A stretch of 64,000 bases of DNA from PALSA-612 sp963776375 (GTDB taxonomy: Bacteria > Actinomycetota > Thermoleophilia > Gaiellales > Gaiellaceae), in the NCBI GenBank assembly GCA_963776375.1, contig CAVZMF010000002.1, forward strand, positions 124,001 through 188,000, given 5' to 3'. The notes beneath the pieces were generated by a model that made no database searches, had not been told where the DNA came from, and saw only the letters and a list, made by a program, of their open reading frames with translations. Of this stretch, positions 1 through 7,865 are shown piece after piece; the first letter of the stretch is position 1; every line of letters begins with the position of its first letter. The position numbers and the translations under genes are program-made.

Positions 1-204
1 GGGGCACTCGGACGACAGGCCGGCGAGCAGCAGCAGCGGATGGAAGACCGTGTGCGAGGGGCCGGTCGCGTAGTGATGGGCGGCGAAGATCCCGTCGAAC
101 CCGCTCTCGTGGGCGGTGCGGGCCATGGCGCGGGCGAAATCGAACGCTCGGCCGCCGTCCATGTCGCCCGGATAGACCGGGCCGATGTACACACCGAACT
201 TCAC
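1..204 (-). CDS. LLM-class (luciferase-like) flavin-dependent oxidoreductase, N-terminal part
   Basis: The first 68 codons of a gene running off the left edge. The N-terminus (VKFGVYIGPVYPG) followed by an ARTAHESGFDGIFAAHHY stretch is the first beta strand and following helix of the luciferase-like TIM barrel used by F420- or FMN-dependent monooxygenases. The GTG start at 204 is preceded at about 8 nt by an AGGAG Shine-Dalgarno sequence on the minus strand. The gene diverges from hppA, with about 180 nt between them. The cofactor (F420 or FMN) and substrate cannot be told from this fragment. Confidence 0.8.
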   Translation of the reverse strand, partial: MKFGVYIGPVYPGDMDGGRAFDFARAMARTAHESGFDGIFAAHHYATGPSHTVFHPLLLLAGLSSECP

Positions 205-340
205 GTGCCGGGCTCCTGTCCGAGCCGTCGACTGTCGAACCGTTGAAGTGGCAAATAGTACAAGGTCGCGGGCCGGCGTGCCAGCGGTGCCTGTGCCTCT
301 GGCTCCCGTCCGAGGGCGAGATCGTGATACAAATATCGCC

Positions 341-360
341 GCGCCGAGGGGTCTCGGCGC
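341..360. promoter_or_regulatory. 8-bp hairpin in the hppA leader
   Basis: GCGCCGAG and CTCGGCGC pair around a GGGT loop, about 28 nt before the hppA start. No U-tract follows, so it is more likely a leader structure than a terminator. The rest of the 205-387 spacer shows no clear second element. Confidence 0.3.
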
Positions 361-387
361 TGACTTTGTGCGGGGTGCGGAGGGACG

Positions 388-2442
388 ATGAGCTGGTTCA
401 AAGATTCTGCTGTCGGCATCGCGATCGTGTGCTCGTTCGTGGCCATCGCCTACGGGCTCTGGCTCACCCAGTGGCTGCTCAAGCTCTCGCCCGGGAACGA
501 GCGGATGCGCGAGATCTCGCGCGCCGTCCAGGAGGGCGCGGCCGCCTATCTGAAGAAGCAGTACACGACGATCGCCTTCGTCGCGATCGTGCCGTTCGTC
601 CTGATCGGCGCGTACGACAAGCTCGGCTGGGGCACGGCCGTCGGGTTCCTGATCGGCGCGATCCTCTCCGCCGCTGCGGGCTTCATCGGCATGAACGTGG
701 CCGTGCGGTCGAACGCACGGACGGCTGAAGCGGCGCGACGCGGGCTCGGTCCCGCGCTGGAAGTCGCCTTCCGCGCCGGCACCGTCACCGGACTGCTCGT
801 CGTCGGGCTCGCCCTGTTCGGCGTCGCGGGCTACTACTGGGCGCTCACCGACTGGTTCGGGCTCAGCCACTCGGACGCGATCACCGACCTGGTCGGTCTC
901 GCGTTCGGCGGCTCCCTGATCTCGGTCTTCGCCCGACTCGGCGGCGGCATCTACACGAAGGCCGCCGACGTCGGCGCCGACCTGGTCGGAAAGATCGAGG
1001 CCGGCATTCCCGAGGACGATCCGCGCAACCCGGCCGTGATCGCCGACAACGTCGGCGACAACGTCGGCGATTGCGCCGGCATGGCCGCCGATCTGTTCGA
1101 GACCTACGCCGTCACCGCGGTCGCCGTCATGCTGCTCGGCGACCACCTGATCGGAGCCGAGGACCAGCGCCTCTGGGTCTATCCGCTCGCGCTCGGCGGC
1201 ATCTCCATCCTCGCCTCCGTGATCGGCACCTTCTTCGCCCGCCTCGGCAGCGGCCCGAACGCCGTCATCAACGCGCTGTACAAGGCCGTGCTCGTCGCGA
1301 CGGGCCTGAGCGCGCTCGGCTTCATCCCGGTCACGCTCGGCTTCGACGGCGCGCGGTTCAGCTTCTGGAACCTCTACGGCCCGGCGTTGATCGGTCTCGC
1401 CGTGACCTTCGGGCTCGTGGCGATCACCGAGTTCTACACGGGGACCCGCTGGCCGCCTGTGAAGCGGATCGCCGCGGCCTCGCAGACCGGCCACGCGACC
1501 AACATCATCGCCGGCCTCGCCTACGGCATGCAGGCGACGGCGGCGCCGGTCGTGCTGATCGTGGTCGGGATCATGTCGTCCTACTACGCCGCGGGGCAGA
1601 GCATCTACGGCATCGGCGTCGCCGTCATGGCGCAGCTGTCGATGACGGGTCTGATCGTCGCGCTCGACGCGTACGGGCCGGTCACGGACAACGCCGGCGG
1701 CATCGCCGAGATGGCCGACCTGCCCGAGGAAGTGCGCAACGTCACCGACCCGCTCGATGCCGTCGGCAACACGACGAAGGCGGTCACGAAGGGCTATGCG
1801 ATCGGCTCCGCCGGGCTGGCTGCGCTCATCCTCTTCGACGAGTACACCCGACGGCTGACCGAGCAGGGTCTGCCGACGCTCTTCAGGCTGTCGGATCCCT
1901 GGGTGATCGCCGGCCTGCTCATCGGCGGCCTGATGCCGTTCCTGTTCGCGTCGTTCGCGATGATCGCCGTCGGGCGCGTCGGCGGCGAGGTCGTGGTCGA
2001 GGTGCGCCGCCAGTTCGCCGAAAACCCGGGGATCATGGAGGGCACGTCCCGTCCGGACTACTCGCAGGCGGTCGGCATCGTCACGGCCTCGGCGATCAGG
2101 GGCATGCTCGTCCCCGCCGCGATCCCGATCCTGATCCCGATCGTCGTCGGGATCATCAACGAGAAGATGCTCGGCGGCCTCCTGATCGGGACGATCGTCA
2201 CCGGGATCTTCCTGGCGATCGCCATGACCTCGGGCGGAGGCGCCTGGGACAACGCGAAGAAGACGATCGAGGACGGCCTCTACGGCGGCAAGGGCTCCGA
2301 GGCGCATGCGGCCGCCGTCACCGGCGACACCGTCGGCGATCCCTACAAGGACACGGCCGGCCCGGCGATCAACCCGATGATCAAGATCGCCAACATCGTC
2401 GCCATCCTCATCATCCCGATCATCGTCTCCATCCACGGCTAG
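388..2442 (+). CDS. hppA: Membrane-bound proton-translocating pyrophosphatase (H+-PPase), K+-independent type
   Basis: Hydrolyses cytoplasmic pyrophosphate and pumps protons across the membrane. The protein has 684 aa and about 15-16 hydrophobic segments, the normal family size. The catalytic signatures DVGADLVGK (about residue 194) and DNVGDNVGD (about 221) are present, as is the C-terminal GDTVGDPYKDTAGPA block. In GNTTKAVTKGYAIGSAGL (about 460-477) the Lys and Thr at the two family-diagnostic positions are those of the K+-independent class; K+-dependent enzymes carry Ala there. The ATG start follows a good GGAGGGACG ribosome site. It stands alone, upstream of cation/amino-acid permeases. 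Confidence 0.97.
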   Translation: MSWFKDSAVGIAIVCSFVAIAYGLWLTQWLLKLSPGNERMREISRAVQEGAAAYLKKQYTTIAFVAIVPFVLIGAYDKLGWGTAVGFLIGAILSAAAGFIGMNVAVRSNARTAEAARRGLGPALEVAFRAGTVTGLLVVGLALFGVAGYYWALTDWFGLSHSDAITDLVGLAFGGSLISVFARLGGGIYTKAADVGADLVGKIEAGIPEDDPRNPAVIADNVGDNVGDCAGMAADLFETYAVTAVAVMLLGDHLIGAEDQRLWVYPLALGGISILASVIGTFFARLGSGPNAVINALYKAVLVATGLSALGFIPVTLGFDGARFSFWNLYGPALIGLAVTFGLVAITEFYTGTRWPPVKRIAAASQTGHATNIIAGLAYGMQATAAPVVLIVVGIMSSYYAAGQSIYGIGVAVMAQLSMTGLIVALDAYGPVTDNAGGIAEMADLPEEVRNVTDPLDAVGNTTKAVTKGYAIGSAGLAALILFDEYTRRLTEQGLPTLFRLSDPWVIAGLLIGGLMPFLFASFAMIAVGRVGGEVVVEVRRQFAENPGIMEGTSRPDYSQAVGIVTASAIRGMLVPAAIPILIPIVVGIINEKMLGGLLIGTIVTGIFLAIAMTSGGGAWDNAKKTIEDGLYGGKGSEAHAAAVTGDTVGDPYKDTAGPAINPMIKIANIVAILIIPIIVSIHG

Positions 2443-2494
2443 AAGCCTCGGCCTAACAGCGGGTGCCAGGCACGTGCCCGGCACCGTACGGCAC

Positions 2495-2500
2495 TAGAGT
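2495..2500 (+). promoter_or_regulatory. -10 box TAGAGT, 8 nt before a start codon
   Basis: A TANNNT hexamer ends 8 nt before the ATG of the APC permease at 2509, and no Shine-Dalgarno sequence lies between. This geometry predicts a leaderless or nearly leaderless mRNA. Confidence 0.5.
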
Positions 2501-2508
2501 CTCGGCCT

Positions 2509-4404
2509 ATGCCGCGCAGGCGCCGGAAGGAGCAGACGCTCGAGCGCGTCCTCGGCACCCCGGCGCTGTTCGCCACCGCGTACGGCAACGTCGGCTCCTC
2601 GATCTACTACGCGCTCGGCCTGACCGCCGTCTACGCGCTCGGCCTGACGCCGCTCGTCTTCGTCATTGCCGGCGTGATCTTCGCCGCCACCGCGGCCACG
2701 TACGCCGAGGGCACCGTCCGCTATCCCGAGGCCGGGGGCTCGTCCAGCTTCGCGCGCCACGCGTTCAACGAGGTCGTCTCCTTCGGCGCCGCCTGGTCGC
2801 AGATGCTCGTCTACGTCGTCACGGTCGCGACGTCCGCGTTCTTCGTCCCGCACTACCTCTCGATCTTTTGGGCGCCGCTGAAGCAGAACCCCTGGGACAT
2901 CGTCGGCGGGATCATCGTCATCATCGTCCTCGTCGTTCTCAACACGGTCGGCGTGCAGGAGGCGACCCGCGTGAGCATCGTTCTCGCCGTCGTCGACTTC
3001 GCGACCCAGATCTTCCTCGTGATCCTCGGCTTCGTCCTCGTCGTCGACCCGCACATCCTGACCTCGAACGTCCACTGGGGCACGGCACCGACGTGGGCCA
3101 ACCTGGCGATCGCGATCCCGGTGGCGATGCTCGCGTACACGGGGGTGGAGACCGTCTCCAACCTGGCCGAGGAGGCGCGCGATCCGTCGCGCAGCGTCCC
3201 GTCGGCGTACAAGCTCGTCGCGGGCGCCGTCTTCGCCATCTACTTCACGCTGCCGCTCGTGGCGCTGTCGGCGATGCCCGTGGAGCGGATCGACGGCGAG
3301 CTGACGACGAAGCTGGCGCTGCCGCCGGAGAAGGACGGCTTCGCGAACGACCCCGTGCTCGGGATCGTCGACAACCTCGGTGTGCACGGGGCGACGCTCC
3401 GCGCCCTGCAGATCTACGTCGGCCTGCTCGCGGCCACGATTCTGTTCGTCGCCACCAACGCCGGCGTGATCGGCGCCTCGCGGATCACCTACTCGATGGC
3501 CACCTACCGGCAGATCCCGGAGATCTTCCGCCACCTGCACCCGCGTTTCAAGACCCCGTGGCTGGCTCTGCTCGTCTTCGCGGGCATCGGCCCGATCTGC
3601 GTGATCCTGCCCGGCAGCGTCACCTTCGTGGGGACGCTCTACTCGTTCGGCGCCACGCTCTCCTTCACCGTCGCGCACGCGTCGATCGTCGCGCTGCGCC
3701 GGAAGGGCGATCCCGAGCTCCTCTACCGTGCCCGGCCCAACCTCCGCTTCCGGGGCGTCGACTGGCCGCTGTTCGCGTTGCTCGGCGGGATCGCGACCGG
3801 CATCTCGTTCGTCGTCATCGTCGTCCAGAACCCGACGACGCGGTGGGTCGGCCTCGGCTGGCTCGTCGTCGGGTTCGCCGGTTACGCGGTCTACCGGCGC
3901 CGGTACGTCCACGAGCCGATGGCGGAGACGACGAAGGCGCCGCCGCTACTCGCGCCTGCGCTCGCGCTCGAGTACCGGATGATCCTCTCGCCGCTCGTCG
4001 ACAGCGAGCAGTCGCGCGAGGCCGTGCACCTCGCCTGCCGGCTCGCGGCCGAGCGGCGCTCGGCGATCGTGGCCATCCGCGTGATCGTCGTGCCGGTGGA
4101 GCTGCCGCTCGACGCGCCGCTGCCTGAGCAGGAGCGGCTCGCCGACGACCTGCTCGACGAGGCGCACGACATCGGCGAGCTCTACGGCGTGCGCGTGATC
4201 GAGCGCGTCGCCCGCGCTCGCCACGCGGGACGGGAGATCGTCGAGGAGGCTGCGCGCCGGAACGCGGAGATCATCGTCATAGGCGCGCCGCGGCTGCCGC
4301 ACCGCACGCGGCGCAGCGCGATCTTCGGCAAGACCGTCGACTACGTCCTCAAGCACGCGGACTGCCGGGTCATGGTCGGAGCCGGCCGTCAGGCCGTTGC
4401 GTGA
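2509..4404 (+). CDS. APC-superfamily permease with C-terminal UspA domain
   Basis: A 631-aa protein with about 12 transmembrane segments of the amino acid-polyamine-organocation type in residues 20-470 (motifs TAYGNVGSSIYYALG and YTGVETVSNLAEEARDP), followed by a cytoplasmic universal stress protein domain from about residue 487. The UspA part shows the nucleotide-loop pattern IVIGAPRLPHRTRR then FGKTVDYVLKHADCRVMV. The ligand is unknown: amino acids are the default for APC, but RCK-type regulators close by make potassium (KimA-like APC transporters) an alternative. It is paralogous to the gene at 4629. The start is set by ATG and a -10 box immediately upstream. The stop overlaps the next small gene by 4 nt. 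Confidence 0.92.
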   Translation: MPRRRRKEQTLERVLGTPALFATAYGNVGSSIYYALGLTAVYALGLTPLVFVIAGVIFAATAATYAEGTVRYPEAGGSSSFARHAFNEVVSFGAAWSQMLVYVVTVATSAFFVPHYLSIFWAPLKQNPWDIVGGIIVIIVLVVLNTVGVQEATRVSIVLAVVDFATQIFLVILGFVLVVDPHILTSNVHWGTAPTWANLAIAIPVAMLAYTGVETVSNLAEEARDPSRSVPSAYKLVAGAVFAIYFTLPLVALSAMPVERIDGELTTKLALPPEKDGFANDPVLGIVDNLGVHGATLRALQIYVGLLAATILFVATNAGVIGASRITYSMATYRQIPEIFRHLHPRFKTPWLALLVFAGIGPICVILPGSVTFVGTLYSFGATLSFTVAHASIVALRRKGDPELLYRARPNLRFRGVDWPLFALLGGIATGISFVVIVVQNPTTRWVGLGWLVVGFAGYAVYRRRYVHEPMAETTKAPPLLAPALALEYRMILSPLVDSEQSREAVHLACRLAAERRSAIVAIRVIVVPVELPLDAPLPEQERLADDLLDEAHDIGELYGVRVIERVARARHAGREIVEEAARRNAEIIVIGAPRLPHRTRRSAIFGKTVDYVLKHADCRVMVGAGRQAVA

Positions 4405-4586
4405 GGGGCGCCTACGGTACCGCCGTCCTCGTCTTCAGCGTCCTGTTCGTGGCCCTCGGCATCGCGCTGATCGTGCGGACCGCGCAGGCCGGGGGAGGGG
4501 TCGGCTACCTAATCGGTGTGCTCTTCATCGGCCTCGGCGTGGGCCGCTTCGTCCTCCAGCAACGGGGAGGGGGAAGGAGCCGGTGA
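4401..4586 (+). CDS. Small two-helix membrane protein, unknown function
   Basis: A 61-aa protein starting with GTG inside the stop region of the permease (GTGA overlap), so probably translated by coupling. It has two hydrophobic helices (about residues 6-26 and 33-52) separated by a short AQAGGG turn and a basic tail (RGGGRSR). It could be a small accessory subunit of the permease before it, but only the coupling supports that. No family recognised. Confidence 0.65.
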   Translation: MRGAYGTAVLVFSVLFVALGIALIVRTAQAGGGVGYLIGVLFIGLGVGRFVLQQRGGGRSR

Positions 4587-4616
4587 CAGACTGAAGTCAG
4601 TCACACGGCGCGGCAT

Positions 4617-4622
4617 TAGTCT
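4617..4622 (+). promoter_or_regulatory. -10 box TAGTCT, 6 nt before a start codon
   Basis: A TANNNT hexamer 6 nt ahead of the ATG at 4629, with no ribosome-binding site between. The identical hexamer at the same spacing precedes the RCK gene at 6692, which suggests shared promoter architecture for the transport cluster. Confidence 0.55.
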
Positions 4623-4628
4623 GCGCAA

Positions 4629-6521
4629 ATGGCCCGCAAGCTCCCTGCCCTCGAGCGTGTGCTCGGCGCGCCGGCGCTCTTCTCGGTCGCATACGGGGAG
4701 ATCGCGGCCTCGATCTACGTCGCGCTCGGGATCGTGGCCGGAAAGGCGCTCGGCCTGACCCCGGTCGTGCTCGTGGCGATCGGGATCCTCTTCTTGCTGA
4801 TCGCCATGTCGTACGCCGAGGGCACGGCGGCGATCCCGGAAACCGGCGGCGCCGCCACGTTCGTCCGTAAGGCGTTCAACGACCTCGGCGGCTTCATGGC
4901 CGGCTGGGCGCTGTTCCTCGACTACCTGATCGTGATGGCGCTCTCGGCGCTGTTCCTGCCGCACTATCTCGCCGGCGCGCTCCAGGTGGACGCGCTCAAT
5001 CATGGCCCCTGGGACGAGATCGTCGGCATCTGCGCGATCACCGGCGTCGCGCTCATACGCCTGGTGCGCCGGCCGGCCTTCTACAGGATCGGGATCGTCG
5101 TGGCCGCGCTGGACGTGCTCACGCAGCTCCTGCTGCTCCTTTTCGGCCTCGCCGTCCTCGCCAAGCCGGATGCCCTGAGGCACGGGCTCGACCTGGGCAC
5201 GAGCCCGACCTGGCACTCGCTGCTGTTCGCGCTCCCGCTGGCCATGCTCGCCTACACGGGCCTCGAGACGGTTGCGAACCTGGCCGAGGAGGCGAAGCGG
5301 CCCGGCATCGACCTGCCGCGCAGCGTGTTCTCGGCGGTCGCCCTGGTCGCGCTCGTCTACGTCGCCATCGCGTACGTCGGGCTGTCGGCGTACCCGGTCG
5401 AGGACGGCACGACCCAACTGGGGACGACGTGGCTGCGGGCGCCCCTGATCGGCATCGTCGACGCGCTGCACGGCCACATCGGTTCAGGCGTCGTCGCGGC
5501 CGTGCGCGCGTTCGTGGGCGTCTCCGGCGCGCTGATCCTCCTGGCCAGCATCGCCACGGCCGTCTCCGGCTTCGGGCGGCTCGCCTATTCGCTCGGGGAG
5601 CACGGAATGCTGCCGCGTACGTTCGGCCGCCTGGGGCGCCGGACGCACATCGCGCCGCAGTCGATCGTCGCCGCCGCGCTGATCGCGATCGCCCTGCTCG
5701 TGGTCGTCGAGGCGGTGGCCGCCGATCCGGTCGTCTTCCTGGCCAGCCTGTTCAGCTTCGGCGTCCTGCTCGCGTTCGCGGCGGCGCAGATCGCCGTCCT
5801 GCGCCTGCGCGTGCGCGCGCCGGATCTCGCGCGGCCCTACCGCGTGCCTCTGGACGTGTCCGTCAGGGGCCACCGGCTGCCGCTGCCGACGATCGTCGGC
5901 CTGGTCGCCACGATCGCGATCTTCGTGATCGCCATGGTCACGCATGACGCCGCGCGGTACGCCGGGCCGGTCTGGCTCGCAGTCGGGCTGATCGTCTTCT
6001 CGCTCGTCCGGCACTCGCGCGGGGAGGGCCTGCTGGAGGCGGTGGCGTCGCCGGACGAGCAGGAGCTCGCCGAGCCGCAGATCGGCCGGATCCTCGTGCC
6101 GATGAAGATCGGGCTGATCGGCGAGGAGATGCTGGCCACTGCGATCAAGCTCGCGCAGGAGCGCGGCTCGGCGGTCGAGGCGCTGCACGTGATCCGGGTC
6201 CCGATGAATGCGCCGCTGGACTCGGCGCTGGAGAAGGACGAGGAGCGGGCGATCGAGTCGCTCGAGGAAGCGCACGCGCTGGGCGCGGAGAACGGCGTCG
6301 AGGTCGTCGGCGAGACCGTCCGTGCCCGCTCGATCGGGGAGGCGATCGTCGACGAGGCCCGCAAGCGCGACGCCGACCTGATCGTGCTCGGCTCGGCGCC
6401 GCGCTGGCGACGCCAGTCGCGGTTTTTTTCGCCGACGGTCGAGTACGTGCTCCGCCGCGCCCCCTGCGAGGTGCTCGTCGTCGCCTTCCCACAGGGCGTT
6501 CTCGAGGAGGACGGGGCGTAG
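4629..6521 (+). CDS. APC-superfamily permease with C-terminal UspA domain (paralogue)
   Basis: A 630-aa second copy of the APC-UspA architecture. The N-terminus (LPALERVLGAPALFSVAYGE) aligns with that of the gene at 2509, and YTGLETVANLAEEAKRP matches its central motif. About 12 transmembrane segments are followed by a UspA domain from about residue 485 (IGRILVPMKIGLIGEEML to VEYVLRRAPCEVLVV). The pair probably arose by duplication. A proton-coupled amino-acid or potassium uptake role is inferred from family and neighbours; the substrate is not determinable. The stop is followed by a short in-frame stretch that may be a gene remnant. Confidence 0.92.
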   Translation: MARKLPALERVLGAPALFSVAYGEIAASIYVALGIVAGKALGLTPVVLVAIGILFLLIAMSYAEGTAAIPETGGAATFVRKAFNDLGGFMAGWALFLDYLIVMALSALFLPHYLAGALQVDALNHGPWDEIVGICAITGVALIRLVRRPAFYRIGIVVAALDVLTQLLLLLFGLAVLAKPDALRHGLDLGTSPTWHSLLFALPLAMLAYTGLETVANLAEEAKRPGIDLPRSVFSAVALVALVYVAIAYVGLSAYPVEDGTTQLGTTWLRAPLIGIVDALHGHIGSGVVAAVRAFVGVSGALILLASIATAVSGFGRLAYSLGEHGMLPRTFGRLGRRTHIAPQSIVAAALIAIALLVVVEAVAADPVVFLASLFSFGVLLAFAAAQIAVLRLRVRAPDLARPYRVPLDVSVRGHRLPLPTIVGLVATIAIFVIAMVTHDAARYAGPVWLAVGLIVFSLVRHSRGEGLLEAVASPDEQELAEPQIGRILVPMKIGLIGEEMLATAIKLAQERGSAVEALHVIRVPMNAPLDSALEKDEERAIESLEEAHALGAENGVEVVGETVRARSIGEAIVDEARKRDADLIVLGSAPRWRRQSRFFSPTVEYVLRRAPCEVLVVAFPQGVLEEDGA

Positions 6522-6623
6522 CGGCTCGCCGCGGTCCGCGTCCACCCGAGCCGGGCCGACGAGCGGCTCCTCGCCGAACTGCTCGAGGACGCCTGGGAGG
6601 GCAAGGCCGGAGGGCTCGTCTAG
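6522..6623 (+). pseudogene. Possible C-terminal remnant of an MmcQ/YjbR-like protein
   Basis: Directly after the permease stop, in the same frame, lie about 33 codons reading RLAAVRVHPSRADERLLAEL then LEDAWEGKAGGLV and a stop. This resembles the end of small MmcQ/YjbR-type proteins, where an acidic leucine-rich helix is followed by DAW. There is no start codon and no upstream part, so if real it is a fragment. Confidence 0.25.
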
Positions 6624-6679
6624 GCCGGAACAGCAGAGAGGGACAGGCTTCAGCCTGCCCCCGATTCCTTGTTCCGCGC

Positions 6680-6685
6680 TAGTCT
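6680..6685 (+). promoter_or_regulatory. -10 box TAGTCT, 6 nt before a start codon
   Basis: Same hexamer and spacing as before the permease at 4629, here before the GTG of the RCK gene at 6692. Predicts a leaderless transcript. Confidence 0.55.
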
Positions 6686-6691
6686 GAGCAG

Positions 6692-7129
6692 GTGAAAGCA
6701 ATCGTGATCGGCTGCGGCCGCGTCGGCTCCGCCGTCGCCAAGCGCCTCGACGGCGAGGGCTGGGACGTGACCGCGATCGACGAGAAGGAGGAGGCGCTCA
6801 ACCGGCTCGGCTCGTCGTGGAACGGCGGCTTCGTCGTCGGGCACGGCATGGACGAGTCGGTGCTGCGCGAGGCGGGGATCGCCGACGCGGACGCCGTCGT
6901 CGTCGCGACCGACGGCGACAACACGAACCTCGTCGTCGCCCAGGTGGCGCAAAAACGCTACGGCATCGACTGCGTCGTCGTCCGCGTGCTCGACCCGGCC
7001 CGCGCCGAGTTCTACGCCGCGCGCGGCCTGCGCACGGTCTGCCCGACGTCGACGGCGATCGACGTCCTCACCGAGTCCGTCCGCGCCTGCGAGATCCCGG
7101 CGGCCGTCACGGTCGAAGGAGCGACGTAG
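6692..7129 (+). CDS. RCK/TrkA N-terminal (NAD-binding) cation-channel regulatory protein
   Basis: A 145-aa protein consisting of a single RCK_N Rossmann domain. The nucleotide-binding glycine motif GCGRVGSAVAK (about residues 7-17) and the acidic residue ending strand 2 (VTAIDEKEE) indicate NAD(H) binding, as in TrkA/KtrA subunits that gate potassium uptake systems. The RCK_C ligand domain is absent. It sits 2 nt before a second RCK gene, so the two probably form a mixed complex. Which transporter they gate is not shown; the two APC-UspA permeases upstream are the nearest membrane partners. Start GTG. Confidence 0.88.
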   Translation: MKAIVIGCGRVGSAVAKRLDGEGWDVTAIDEKEEALNRLGSSWNGGFVVGHGMDESVLREAGIADADAVVVATDGDNTNLVVAQVAQKRYGIDCVVVRVLDPARAEFYAARGLRTVCPTSTAIDVLTESVRACEIPAAVTVEGAT

Positions 7130-7131
7130 GC

Positions 7132-7798
7132 ATGTACCTGATCGTGGCGGGCGGAGGGAAGGTGGGCGCGAACCTCGCGCGTAGCCTCATCGCTCACGGG
7201 CACGAGGTGACGATGATCGAGCAGCGGGCCGACCGGTTCGAGATGCTCGAGGAGGAGTTCGAGCACCAGGTGCAGCGCGGCGACGCGACCGAGGTGTTCG
7301 TGCTCGAGCAGGCCGGGATCGCGCGGCCGCCGGACATGCTCATCGCCACCACCGGCGACGACGAGGACAACATCATCATCTGCCAGCTCGCCCGCGAGAA
7401 GTACGGCGTGCCGAAGGTGATCGCCCGGGTGAACGACCCGCGTAACCAGCCGCACTTCGACCTGCTCGGGATCTCCCCGACGGTGTGCGCCACGCTGAGC
7501 CTGCTCGCGCTCGTCGAGCATGAGGTGCCCGAGCACGAGCTCGTGCACCTCCTCGAGCTGCGCAAGGAGAACCTGGAGATCGTCGAGGTCCAGATCGACC
7601 AGGGCTCGCCCTGCGTCGGCAAGGTCGTCGACCGGATCGAGCTGCCCGGCCGGCTCGCAGCTGATCTCGGTCGTCCGCAACGGCCAGGCCAAGATCGCCG
7701 ACGGCGAGACGAGGCTCGAGGCCGGCGACCAGGTCCTGGCGATCCTCGAGCCCGGCAAGACCGACGAGCTCAAGCGCGTCCTGCTGAACAAGCGCTAG
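7132..7798 (+). pseudogene. TrkA-type RCK protein, disrupted by a +1 frameshift
   Basis: From ATG 7132 the frame reads an RCK_N domain (IVAGGGKVGANLARSLIAHG, then a DDEDNIIICQLAREKYG block). At about 7650 the reading frame shifts: the RCK_C end continues in the +1 frame as GSQLISVVRNGQAKIADGET to LKRVLLNKR, stopping at 7798. Reading CCCGGCCGGCTCG as CCCGGCGGCTCG (one base fewer) restores LPGGSQLISVV, the expected RCK_C entry. The total length of 667 nt is not a multiple of 3, consistent with one extra base. Untouched, the first frame would run into nonsense. Either an assembly indel or a recent mutation. Confidence 0.85.
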
Positions 7799-7865
7799 CA
7801 CCCCGCGCGGGGAATGGCCGCGTCCCGGTCGGCCATGTACGGGGGACAGTCCCTGTAACGGAAGT

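Noticed and set aside
2494..3912. 472-codon minus-strand frame opposite the first APC permease
   Set aside because: Highly charged nonsense composition; the opposite strand encodes a clear 12-helix permease.
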